Source of the DNA: JAANXG01 sp034520625
GTDB taxonomy: Bacteria; Pseudomonadota; Gammaproteobacteria; Arenicellales; JAANXG01
Length of the DNA: 64,000 nt
Direction of reading: 5' to 3'
NCBI GenBank assembly: GCA_034520625.1
Contig: JAXHNI010000008.1
Coordinates: 62,001 to 126,000 of the forward strand
In this document: positions 8,005 to 16,391 of the stretch, in pieces
How the letters are laid out: the number at the start of each line of letters is the position of its first letter
Position numbering within the stretch: the stretch's first letter is position 1
The notes under the pieces: model-generated
Told to the model about the DNA's origin: nothing
The model's input: the letters and a program-made list of their open reading frames with translations, nothing else
The model's database searches: none
Translations under genes and position numbers: made by a program

Positions 8005-10586
8005 ACGAGCTCAATCGTTTCAACCGGCACGGCGACGTGCTCGTCCACGACCAGTCGGGGGATTTCAACTACTCCGATGGCAGCGACGTGGAGCAGTACC
8101 TCAAGGCGGTGCTGGAGCGGGCCGACGACCTGTCCAGTTGCTCGGTGGAGCTGGAAGCGGCGATCCGGGACTGGGCGACGGAATATCACTTATCCAGCAA
8201 GCGGGCCAACCTGCTGCGTGGATTCGATTTCCCCGCCGGAGGCCGGGTGCTGGAGCTCGGCTGCGGCTGCGGCGCCGTGACCCGCTACCTGGGGGAGCAG
8301 GGCCTGGCGGTGGATGCGGTGGAGGGCAGTCCCGTGCGGTCGGAGCTGGCCGCGATGCGCTGCCGGGATCTAAAAGACGTCTCGGTCTACTGCGCCAACT
8401 TCAACGATGTCGTACTGCCCGAGGGCCACTACGACCTGGTTTGCCTGGTCGGGGTCGCGGAGTACGCGGCCCGCTTTATGACCGGTTACGGCGACGCCCA
8501 TCCGGTGGTCAGCCTGCTCGCCAGGCTGAAGTCAACGCTGGCGCCGGGAGGGGTGATCCTGGTGGCGATAGAGAACCGGACCGGCATGAAGTATGTCCTC
8601 GGCGCCCACGAGGACCACTATGCCAGGCGCTTCGTCGGTATCAACAACTACTTCGGCGAGCAGGATATCAACACCTATACCCTGCCGGAGTGGGAGCGGA
8701 TAGTCGACGCCGCGGGCATCGGCAACAGCCTGGTCTACCTGCCTTTCCCGGACTACAAGCTGCCCACCGCGATCCTGTCCCGGCGCTTCGCGGCGGAGAA
8801 CCCGGCGTCCTACTGCCACCTCGAGGGCGTGCAGTCCCGCGATTATGTCGATATCTTCCGGCCCCCGGTGCGCGAGTCGCTGTTGTGGCAGAGTGCGGCG
8901 GCGAGCGGCTCACTGGACCTGTACGCGAATTCCTTCCTGTTCGTGCTGTCGCCGGACGACGCCGCGATCGATCAGGCGTACCGGTTCGATTTCGCCCATC
9001 TGCCCGGATTCTCGCGCCGCCGGGAATTCTGCCTGCGCGCCGTCAAGCCCGAGGGCGAGCCCGTGGTGCGTCGCCGCAAGCTGGTCGATCGGGAAGCGGA
9101 CGGCGACCTGGTTCGCCAGCGGGTGGTGGACGAGCCTTACCACCGCGGAACGCTGCTGTCCGTGTTGTGGGCGCGGGCGCTGGAGATCGAGCCGGACAGC
9201 GACCGCTTTGCCGGCCTCGTCATGCAGTATCTGGCGTTTCTCGAGGAGCGGGACGAGCTCAGCATCGACCTCACGCCGTCCAATATCATCGTGGACGCCG
9301 ATGGCGGGCTGCGGGCGTTTGACGAGGAATGGCTGACTTCGATCGAGCTGTCGAAGGAGTTTCTGCTTTTCCGGTCGGTGCTGATCCTGATGCTCTCCGC
9401 CGGCGGCGCCGCGCGGCCCTACGCGCGACGGCAAGGTCTGGAAACCGTACGGGACCTGGTCCTGCACGTGGGCAGCCTCGCCGGGCTGGACCTGGATACC
9501 GGGATGGAGGATCTCATCCGCAGGGAGGAGACCTACCAGCGGGCGATCGCGGTCGAGCGCAGCGGCAACCCGACCCGAAAGCTCCTGAGCCGGTCGATCG
9601 GAGAGGATCCAAGATACGTAGCGCCGGTGAAATCGCGCCTGTACTGGCGTTCCGGGGCGAAGCCCTTCGTGGAGGAGCACAGCCGGCACGTGTTCGTCGA
9701 CAACGCCGACGAAGAGCAGTTGGTGCGCATCATGCTGCCCCCCGAAGCCGGGGCGGCGGACTGGATCCGGTTCAACCCCTGCGAGCGCGTCGACGACGGC
9801 GCCGGTTTCATGCGGATCCGGCGCATGGAGATCGCGCTGGTGGATCCGGACAGCGGCGACCGGTCGCCGGTCTGGCAGGTGGAGGATCCCGACCGTATCG
9901 CCCGCGACGGCCGCTTGAGCGGCATCCGGTATACCGATGCCGGGCAGGAGAGGATGTTCATGGTGACGGCCGACGATCCGGCCATCGAGCTTCGCTTCAT
10001 CCCGCGCCGCCGGCTGCCGCCCGGGCATTACCTGGAGTTCACCGCGGTCACTGACCCTGCCGCGGTCCTCGGACTATCTGCTGGCGTGGGCGCGGTACCT
10101 GGCGGTCCAGGAACGCATGGAGCAGCGGCTGGCGGCGCTCGACGGGCTCGAGGCCTCCCACGCGCGGCTGCAGGAGGAGCTCGCTGCCATCAAGCGCTCC
10201 GGAACCTGGCGGACACTGCAGCACTATCGCTCCTTCCGAGCCGGTCTCGATCGCATGACGGGGAAGCTGCGGCTGTGGCGGGGCGTACACCGGAACCTCG
10301 GGCTCGGGCCCACCGTCCGCCGGGCGTGGCGGCAGGGGTCGAAGCAGGCGGCCCGGATAATCGGTCGGGACGACGGTGCGCTGGATCCGCCCACCCGGTA
10401 CGAGACTTGGCGGGATCTGCACCTGCGCCGCGGCGGCCGGAATCCGCCGGCCGGGCCGCTCATCAGCGTGATCATGCCGGTATACAACGCCCCCGCAGCT
10501 GTCCTGAACGAAGCGGTGAGCTCCGTCAGGAAGCAGACTTACCGCAACTGGGAGCTGTGCATCGCGGACGACGCTTCCGCCAGTGA
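7998..10586 (+). CDS. Methyltransferase plus kinase-like protein (WbdD-like chain terminator candidate); 3' end frameshifted
   Basis: Residues ~1-240 form a class I SAM-dependent methyltransferase (VLELGCGCG at 84-92, LKSTLAPGGVILVAIENRTG later). Residues ~340-480 look kinase-like: Lys361 in RRRKLV, then IDLTPSNIIVD (D424, N429) and FDEEW (441-445), resembling the catalytic Asp/Asn and DFE-type motifs of small-molecule or LPS kinases. Residues ~540-690 are a beta-rich module. WbdD of E. coli O9a has the same methyltransferase-kinase order and caps O-chains next to Wzm/Wzt. Recognisable protein stops near 10055; the last ~175 codons read across the glycosyltransferase gene in the wrong frame. 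The gene is best viewed as continuing into the 10117 frame. Whether the change is biological or a sequencing error is unknown. Confidence 0.8.
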   Translation: MLNELNRFNRHGDVLVHDQSGDFNYSDGSDVEQYLKAVLERADDLSSCSVELEAAIRDWATEYHLSSKRANLLRGFDFPAGGRVLELGCGCGAVTRYLGEQGLAVDAVEGSPVRSELAAMRCRDLKDVSVYCANFNDVVLPEGHYDLVCLVGVAEYAARFMTGYGDAHPVVSLLARLKSTLAPGGVILVAIENRTGMKYVLGAHEDHYARRFVGINNYFGEQDINTYTLPEWERIVDAAGIGNSLVYLPFPDYKLPTAILSRRFAAENPASYCHLEGVQSRDYVDIFRPPVRESLLWQSAAASGSLDLYANSFLFVLSPDDAAIDQAYRFDFAHLPGFSRRREFCLRAVKPEGEPVVRRRKLVDREADGDLVRQRVVDEPYHRGTLLSVLWARALEIEPDSDRFAGLVMQYLAFLEERDELSIDLTPSNIIVDADGGLRAFDEEWLTSIELSKEFLLFRSVLILMLSAGGAARPYARRQGLETVRDLVLHVGSLAGLDLDTGMEDLIRREETYQRAIAVERSGNPTRKLLSRSIGEDPRYVAPVKSRLYWRSGAKPFVEEHSRHVFVDNADEEQLVRIMLPPEAGAADWIRFNPCERVDDGAGFMRIRRMEIALVDPDSGDRSPVWQVEDPDRIARDGRLSGIRYTDAGQERMFMVTADDPAIELRFIPRRRLPPGHYLEFTAVTDPAAVLGLSAGVGAVPGGPGTHGAAAGGARRARGLPRAAAGGARCHQALRNLADTAALSLLPSRSRSHDGEAAAVAGRTPEPRARAHRPPGVAAGVEAGGPDNRSGRRCAGSAHPVRDLAGSAPAPRRPESAGRAAHQRDHAGIQRPRSCPERSGELRQEADLPQLGAVHRGRRFRQ

Positions 10587-12069
10587 AGAGACCCTGCGGG
10601 TGCTGCGAAAGCTGGACGATGAACGCATCAAGCTGGTGACCCTGCCGGAGAACCGCAACATCTCGGGTGCCACCAACGCGGCGGCCGAGCTGGCGGGGGG
10701 GCGGTACCTGGCGTTCATGGACAACGACGATGTCCTGTCGGAGGACGCCCTGGCGGAAGTCGCCGCCGTCATCCGCGACACCGGCGCTGACTTCATATAC
10801 ACGGACGAGGACTTCATCAGGACTGACGGCCATCTGGATAATCCGCACCTCAAGCCCGACTACAATCCCGACCTGCTGCTGTCGCACAACTACATCACGC
10901 ACCTGCTGGTGCTGGAGAAAGACCTGTTTGAACGGGCCGGACGACTGCGCCCGGAGTATGACGGTGCCCAGGACTACGACCTGGTCCTGCGGGCGGTGGA
11001 GCAGGCGAAGCGAATCGTGCATGTTCCCAAACCCCTGTATCACTGGCGAATGTCGGAGACCTCCACCAGTGTGAATCCCACCATCAAGGCAGGCGGCAAC
11101 GAGAACGCCAGGAAAGCCGTCGAGGACGCCCTCCGCCGGCGCAGCATCGACGGCACGGTGGAGGAAGCGGGGCTGCCGCATTATTTTCGCGTCAGGCGGC
11201 GGATAGCGGGCGCGCCGCGGGTGGATATCATCATTCCTTTCAGAGACAAGCCGGAGCTGCTCGACCGCTGCGTTGCGTCCATACTGGAGCGCTCGACCTG
11301 GTCCGCGTTCCGCATCCTGGGGGTTTCCAACAATTCCCGCGAATCGTCCACCCACGACGAAATGGAACGGCTGCGCGCACTGGACGACCGGGTGGCGTTC
11401 TGCGAGCTCGATTGCGAGTTCAATTTCTCCCGGCTGGTGAACCACGGTGTGAGCCGCACCGACGGTAACCATGTACTGCTTTTGAACAACGATATGGAGA
11501 TCATTTCGCCGGATTGGATTGAAGCGCTTCTGGAGCATTCACAGCGCCCGGATGTCGCCGCGGTCGGCGGCAAGTTGTATTATCCGAACAACACCGTACA
11601 GCACGCCGGCATCGCCATCGGTCTTGGCGGCTATGCCGGACACCTGCACCAGCGTGCCCGGGCGAGCTCGCCCGGGTACTTTAATCGCCTGAACGTCATT
11701 CAGAATATCAGCGCCGTCACCGGGGCGATGATGATGGTGGAAAGACGCAAGTACATGGAGCTCGGCATGTTCGACGAAATGGACTTCGGCGTCGCCTACA
11801 ATGATGTGGACTTCTGCCTCCGGGCACGCGAGCAGGGGTACTTGAACGTGTTCACGCCCTACGCCGAGGCGTATCATTACGAATCCCGCTCCCGGGGGTA
11901 CGAGGATACCCCGGAAAAGCAGGAGCGCTTCAACCGGGACAAGGAAAACCTGCTCAGGCGACACGGACCGGTCATTGAAAAGGGGGATCCTTATTACAAT
12001 TCCAATTTTGACCGGAGTCGCGACGATTTTCGTCTGCCTTCCGAACCCGCTTCCGTCGCCAGGGGCTGA
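10117..12069 (+). CDS. Double-domain family 2 glycosyltransferase (possibly the 3' half of the 7998 gene)
   Basis: 650 residues from ATG 10117. A short coiled-coil-like stretch and basic linker (~1-110) precede two GT-A modules. Module 1 starts at LISVIMPVYNAP (~120) with DND-D at 202-205; module 2 starts at VDIIIPFRDKPELL (~370) with NND at 457-459 and the acceptor block NDVDFCLR. Such tandem GT2 proteins build repeating O-chains or rhamnans. The frame is open upstream of the ATG and encodes SSDYLLAWARYLAVQ, a plausible coiled-coil continuation, so translation may enter from the methyltransferase gene if the frame is restored. An AGGA four bases before the ATG could support independent initiation. 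Paralogous to the gene at 13009. Confidence 0.88.
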   Translation: MEQRLAALDGLEASHARLQEELAAIKRSGTWRTLQHYRSFRAGLDRMTGKLRLWRGVHRNLGLGPTVRRAWRQGSKQAARIIGRDDGALDPPTRYETWRDLHLRRGGRNPPAGPLISVIMPVYNAPAAVLNEAVSSVRKQTYRNWELCIADDASASEETLRVLRKLDDERIKLVTLPENRNISGATNAAAELAGGRYLAFMDNDDVLSEDALAEVAAVIRDTGADFIYTDEDFIRTDGHLDNPHLKPDYNPDLLLSHNYITHLLVLEKDLFERAGRLRPEYDGAQDYDLVLRAVEQAKRIVHVPKPLYHWRMSETSTSVNPTIKAGGNENARKAVEDALRRRSIDGTVEEAGLPHYFRVRRRIAGAPRVDIIIPFRDKPELLDRCVASILERSTWSAFRILGVSNNSRESSTHDEMERLRALDDRVAFCELDCEFNFSRLVNHGVSRTDGNHVLLLNNDMEIISPDWIEALLEHSQRPDVAAVGGKLYYPNNTVQHAGIAIGLGGYAGHLHQRARASSPGYFNRLNVIQNISAVTGAMMMVERRKYMELGMFDEMDFGVAYNDVDFCLRAREQGYLNVFTPYAEAYHYESRSRGYEDTPEKQERFNRDKENLLRRHGPVIEKGDPYYNSNFDRSRDDFRLPSEPASVARG

Positions 12070-12071
12070 TT

Positions 12072-13016
12072 ATGGAAATTAGCGTGGTGGTGCCGGTATA
12101 CAACGAGGTCGACAACGTCGAGCGGCTATACGACGAGATCGATCGGAGCCTGCGTGCACTGGAGCGGCCCTACGAGGTTCTGTTCGTGGACGACGGCAGT
12201 AGTGACGGCAGCCTGGATAAGCTGCGCCGGATCCGCGAGTCCGACGAGACGGTGAAGCTGATATCGTTCCGGAAGAACTTCGGCCAGACCGCCGCCCTTT
12301 CTGCGGGATTCGATCATGCCGAGGGCGAAGTGGTGATCACCCTGGACGCCGATCTGCAGAATGATCCGGCGGATATTCCCCTGCTCCTGAAAAAGATCGA
12401 TGAAGGCTACGACCTGGTCAGCGGCTGGCGCTTCGACCGCAAGGACAAATGGTTTTCCCGGCGTTTGCCGTCGATGCTGGCCAACAGGCTTATTTCCTGG
12501 GCGACCGATGTCAAGTTGAACGACTATGGCTGCACCCTGAAGGCCATCCGCAAGGAAGTGGTCAAGAACATCACCCTGTACGGCGAGCTGCACCGGTTCA
12601 TCCCGGCCGTGGCCAGCTGGATGGGTGTGAGCATCGCGGAAGTCAAGGTCAACCACCGCGAGCGAGTGGCGGGGAAGTCCAAGTATGGCATCTCCCGGGT
12701 GTTCCGGGTTCTGTTGGATCTGATCACCGTCAAATTCCTGTTGAGCTATTCCGGCCGTCCCATCCAGTTTTTCGGCCTTCCGGGCCTGCTCTGCGGGTCG
12801 GTGGGCGGGCTCATCGCCGTATACCTGGCGTTCCAGCGGCTGGTTCTGGGGCTGCCCATTGGTGACCGGCCGCTGCTGCTGCTCGCCATCCTGTTGATCA
12901 TAGTCGGCATCCAGTTCATCGTGTTCGGGCTGCTGGGCGAGCTGCAGATCAGGACCTACCACGAGAGCCTGAAGAAGCCCATCTACTTCATCAAGGAAAA
13001 GGCAGGCTTTGACTGA
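12072..13016 (+). CDS. Polyprenyl-phosphate glycosyltransferase (GtrB/ArnC/DPM1-like)
   Basis: 314-residue GT2 enzyme: ISVVVPVYNEVDNVERL at the N-terminus, VDDGSSDGS, the metal site LDADLQNDP (DAD) near residue 95, and KSKYGISRVFRVLLDLIT leading into two C-terminal membrane helices (about 232-255 and 265-290). This layout is the GtrB/dolichyl-phosphate mannose synthase type, which makes undecaprenyl-phosphate-linked monosaccharides rather than extending a chain. The product would be flipped and used in the periplasm by a GT-C enzyme; the membrane protein at 1847 is a candidate. No GtrA-like flippase is present. It starts two bases after the upstream stop and overlaps the next gene by 8 bp. 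Confidence 0.92.
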   Translation: MEISVVVPVYNEVDNVERLYDEIDRSLRALERPYEVLFVDDGSSDGSLDKLRRIRESDETVKLISFRKNFGQTAALSAGFDHAEGEVVITLDADLQNDPADIPLLLKKIDEGYDLVSGWRFDRKDKWFSRRLPSMLANRLISWATDVKLNDYGCTLKAIRKEVVKNITLYGELHRFIPAVASWMGVSIAEVKVNHRERVAGKSKYGISRVFRVLLDLITVKFLLSYSGRPIQFFGLPGLLCGSVGGLIAVYLAFQRLVLGLPIGDRPLLLLAILLIIVGIQFIVFGLLGELQIRTYHESLKKPIYFIKEKAGFD

Positions 13017-14997
13017 CGACCCCGCCGGCGGTGAGGTGGACAAGGATGCGCTGAGCCGCCTGCGCCGGGAGAACAACAGGCTCAGGCGGGAGATCGCGGC
13101 GCTGCGCGTGCAGGCGGCCAACGAGGCAGGCCGCCGCGACGCCAGGGAGCGCGCCCTGGAAACGGCACTTGACGACATTACCGGCTCGACGCTCTGGCGA
13201 TGGGCCGTGATTGTCCGGGACCTGGGCGTCTACCGGGTCCTGAGCGCGTTGCGGGGACGCGCCGGCGGTGAAGCGCTGGAACCCGGCGCCCGGCGCGCCG
13301 GGCAGTACCAGGCCTATGTTGCAGCGACCGCGCTGACGCCGGATAAGCGAAGAGCGCTCGCGGCCCGGGCCCGCGAGCTCGAGCACCGGCCGCTGATCAG
13401 CGTGGTGATGCCGGTTCACAATACGGCCCCCGAGCTGCTCGCGTCCGCCGTGGCCTCGGTATTCAATCAGGTCTACGAGCACTGGGAGTTGTGCATCGCG
13501 GACGATGCCTCGGACAGGCCGGAGACCCTGCGGGCACTGGAGGGGATCGACGACCCCCGGGTGCGGCTGCGGCGGCTCGACCGGCGCCACGATATTGCCG
13601 GCGCCACCAACGAGGCCATCGGCCTGGTCGGCGGGGAATACATCGCGTTTCTCGATCACGACGACCGGCTCGCTCCGGATGCACTGCTTGAAGCGGCGCT
13701 GGAGATCAACCACTCCGGCGCGGATTTCATTTATACCGACGAGGACTACCTCGACGCCTCCGGCGCCCGGGTCAATCCGCATTTCAAGCCCGGTTTTTCG
13801 CCGGACCTGCTGCTTTCCCACAACTACATTACGCATCTCGTGGTGGCCAGCCGGGATCTGGTGGAGCGCGCCGGGCCGCTGCGCCCCGAGCTTAGCGGCG
13901 CCCAGGACTACGATTTCGTGCTGCGGGCGACGGAAATCGCGGCGCGGGTTCGGCGCATACCGAAAGTGCTGTACCACTGGCGGATGAGCGACACATCCAC
14001 CGCCGGGCGGGCGGAGAGCAAGCCCCGTGCCGCCGAGCGCGGTGTCGAGGCGCTGCGCGCGGCGCTCGAGCGCCGGGGCCGGTCCGGGACGGTGACGGTC
14101 GACCCCGAGGTGCCGCATTTCTATCATGTCAGGTATGCCCTCGAGGACGAGCCGCTGATCAGTATCATCATCCCCTTCAGGGATCGTTCCGATCTTCTCC
14201 ACTGTGTCATCGGCGACGTCTTGGAAACATCGACGTGGGGGAACTTCGAGATCGTCGGCATCAGCAACGACAGCGTGGAGCCCGAAACCTTCGAAGCCAT
14301 GCGCGATCTGTCGGCACTCGACGCCCGGGTCCGCTTCGCGGAATACAACGCGCCTTTCAGCTACTCGGCGATCGTCAACCACGGGGCCGGCCGGTGTGCC
14401 GGCGAGCACCTGGTGTTGCTGAACAACGATATCCGGATCATGTCGGCGGACTGGCTCCAGGCGCTGCTGGAGCATTCTCAGCGTGAGGAAGTCGGCGCCG
14501 TCGGCGGCAAGCTTTATTATCCCGACGGCCGCATTCAGCACGCGGGCATCGTCGTCGGTATCGATGAATACGCCGGCCACTCGCACAAGGGTTTCCCGTC
14601 CGGGCACCAGGGCTACTTCAACCGGCTCCGCGTGGTACAGAATGTTTCCGCGGTGACCGGTGCGTTCATGATGGTCGAAAAGCGGCTGTTCGAGACGGTG
14701 GGCGGCTTCGACGAGGACCGGTTCGCGGTGGCCTGCAATGACGTCGATTTCTGCCTGCGGCTGCGCGAACGCGGCCTGTGGAACGTGTTCACGCCCCATG
14801 CCGAGGCCTGGCACATCGAGTCGGCGAGCCGGGGCTACGAGGACTCGCCGGAGAAGAAACAACGCTACGCGCGGGAGCGGCAATGCTTCGTCGAACGCCA
14901 CCGCGCGGTCCTGGAGTCGGGCGATCCATTCTATAACCCGAATCTGACCAGTACCGCCGAGGATTTTTCGCTGCGTGAGCTCGAGGCGCAGCGGTGA
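13009..14997 (+). CDS. Double-domain family 2 glycosyltransferase with N-terminal coiled coil
   Basis: 662 residues from TTG 13009. Residues ~10-50 (LSRLRRENNRLRREIAALRV and on) are a clear coiled coil. GT-A module 1 starts at LISVVMPVHNTA (~130) with DHDD at 216-219; module 2 starts at LISIIIPFRDRSDLL (~385) with NND at 472-474 and NDVDFCLRLRERGLWNVFTP. It shares long collinear blocks with the protein at 10117 (WELCIADDAS, DLLLSHNYITHL, GGKLYYP), so the two are paralogs, probably from local duplication, with the GtrB-like gene between them. The coiled coil may be for multimerisation. Donor and linkage cannot be assigned. Confidence 0.9.
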   Translation: MTDDPAGGEVDKDALSRLRRENNRLRREIAALRVQAANEAGRRDARERALETALDDITGSTLWRWAVIVRDLGVYRVLSALRGRAGGEALEPGARRAGQYQAYVAATALTPDKRRALAARARELEHRPLISVVMPVHNTAPELLASAVASVFNQVYEHWELCIADDASDRPETLRALEGIDDPRVRLRRLDRRHDIAGATNEAIGLVGGEYIAFLDHDDRLAPDALLEAALEINHSGADFIYTDEDYLDASGARVNPHFKPGFSPDLLLSHNYITHLVVASRDLVERAGPLRPELSGAQDYDFVLRATEIAARVRRIPKVLYHWRMSDTSTAGRAESKPRAAERGVEALRAALERRGRSGTVTVDPEVPHFYHVRYALEDEPLISIIIPFRDRSDLLHCVIGDVLETSTWGNFEIVGISNDSVEPETFEAMRDLSALDARVRFAEYNAPFSYSAIVNHGAGRCAGEHLVLLNNDIRIMSADWLQALLEHSQREEVGAVGGKLYYPDGRIQHAGIVVGIDEYAGHSHKGFPSGHQGYFNRLRVVQNVSAVTGAFMMVEKRLFETVGGFDEDRFAVACNDVDFCLRLRERGLWNVFTPHAEAWHIESASRGYEDSPEKKQRYARERQCFVERHRAVLESGDPFYNPNLTSTAEDFSLRELEAQR

Positions 14998-16388
14998 ATG
15001 ACATGAGTACCGGACAGGGAGCGGGCCGCACGGAAGCACCGGTAACTCTGAAGCTTCACCAAGAGTTGCCGGCCGAAATCGAGGTCGGCTCCGGGCAGTT
15101 CCTGGTGTTGAGTGGTGAATGCCTGGCGCCGGGCGACAAAGTGGAGATGGTCTTGGTCGAGGTCGACGGCGTGGGGGAAGCCGCGGAATTGTCACGGATA
15201 CCCGGCGGCGTAGCCTTCTGGCACCCGGTTTTCCTGCCCGGCAAGCTGGTCGGGTGCACGATTCAGCTGGATGTATCGCTGCGCCTGCGCGCCGACGGTA
15301 CTCACAAGCGTCCCCTGGGCACGATAGCCTGCCGCGGGGTGAACTGGCGGCCGGTCGACGCGGCCGGGACCCGGGGCGGTGGACTGGTGGCCATCTGTAT
15401 GGCCACCTACGAGCCGGAACTGGATGCGTTTCGGCGCCAGATCGACTCTATCCGTGACCAGACGCACGGCGCCTGGTTCTGCATCGTTAATGATGATGGC
15501 AGCGGCGACGAAACCTGGGCGCGGATGCAGGCATGCTGCGCCGGCGACAGCCGTTTCGTCTTCTTCCGCAACGCAAAAAACCTCGGGTTCTACGGCAATT
15601 TCGAAAGTGCCTTGAAAAAGGTCCCCGACAACGCGGATTATGTCGCGTTTTCGGATCAGGATGACCGCTGGTACCCGGATAAGCTGACCAGGCTGGTGCG
15701 GAAACTGCGGGAGGACGATGCCAACCTGGCCTATAGCGACGTCCGCATCGTGGACGAGACCGGCAGGGAGGTTGCCGGAACCTACTGGGTCAACCGGCGC
15801 AACGAATATCGCGACCTGAAGGTTGTGCTGATCGCCAACACGGTGACGGGAGCGGCCAGCGTCTTCAAGCGGGAGCTGCTGGAGTACCTGCTTCCTTTCC
15901 CGCCCCGGGTGGGGGACGCGTTTCACGACCACTGGCTGGCGTGCACCGCCATGAGCATGGGCAGGATCACGTATGTCGATGCGCCCCTGCACGACTATTA
16001 CCAGCACGGCGCCAGCGTAATCGGCCATTGTGATTTCGTCCGCTTCACGCTCGGCCAGCGGATCGCGAGTCTGTTGAGGTTTTGCGTGCGCCTCTGCCGG
16101 CCCGGAGTGGCCGGACCGCTGCTGCGCGCCAAGTACGGGTCCGCGCTGGCGGTTTATCGGGGTGAATGCAGGCGGCTGAGGCTTCTGCAGGAAACCATCA
16201 GGCGACGCTGTCCCGTAGCCGCGGAGCGGCGGCGGGATCTGCGTCTTTTCGACGGTGGAATCCGGTCGGTGGTAAGGCTTCTCGTTCTACATGCCCGGGT
16301 ACTGTGGAAAGGGCAGACCACCGACGATGCGGAAATCAGATTGGCGATGGGCGAGGCCGCCCGCATCGTGGAGCGACGACGAGGATGA
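14994..16388 (+). CDS. Family 2 glycosyltransferase with N-terminal beta-rich extension
   Basis: 464 residues; GTG 14994 overlaps the upstream stop (GTGA), with an alternative ATG at 15003. Residues ~15-115 are a beta-rich module of unknown role. The GT-A domain starts at GGLVAICMATYEPELDAFRRQ (~128), with NDDGSGDET and SDQDDRW (DQDD metal site), then HDHWLACTAMS and YYQHGASVIGH, a pattern seen in WcaA/rhamnosyltransferase-type GT2 enzymes that use dTDP-sugars. The C-terminal ~130 residues are basic with one hydrophobic stretch and may bind membrane. It would add one sugar to the lipid-linked chain in the cytoplasm. The exact sugar is not determined. Confidence 0.86.
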   Translation: MNDMSTGQGAGRTEAPVTLKLHQELPAEIEVGSGQFLVLSGECLAPGDKVEMVLVEVDGVGEAAELSRIPGGVAFWHPVFLPGKLVGCTIQLDVSLRLRADGTHKRPLGTIACRGVNWRPVDAAGTRGGGLVAICMATYEPELDAFRRQIDSIRDQTHGAWFCIVNDDGSGDETWARMQACCAGDSRFVFFRNAKNLGFYGNFESALKKVPDNADYVAFSDQDDRWYPDKLTRLVRKLREDDANLAYSDVRIVDETGREVAGTYWVNRRNEYRDLKVVLIANTVTGAASVFKRELLEYLLPFPPRVGDAFHDHWLACTAMSMGRITYVDAPLHDYYQHGASVIGHCDFVRFTLGQRIASLLRFCVRLCRPGVAGPLLRAKYGSALAVYRGECRRLRLLQETIRRRCPVAAERRRDLRLFDGGIRSVVRLLVLHARVLWKGQTTDDAEIRLAMGEAARIVERRRG

Positions 16389-16391
16389 TTG

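Noticed and set aside
7847..9322. 491-codon frame overlapping the methyltransferase gene
   Set aside because: Out-of-frame Arg/Gly/Pro-rich translation; the 7998 frame carries the SAM and kinase-like motifs.
12991..15195. 734-codon leftward reading frame opposite the double glycosyltransferase
   Set aside because: Antisense shadow of a GC-rich gene; translation is His/Arg/Gln/Val-rich with no domain, while the opposite strand has clear GT2 motifs.
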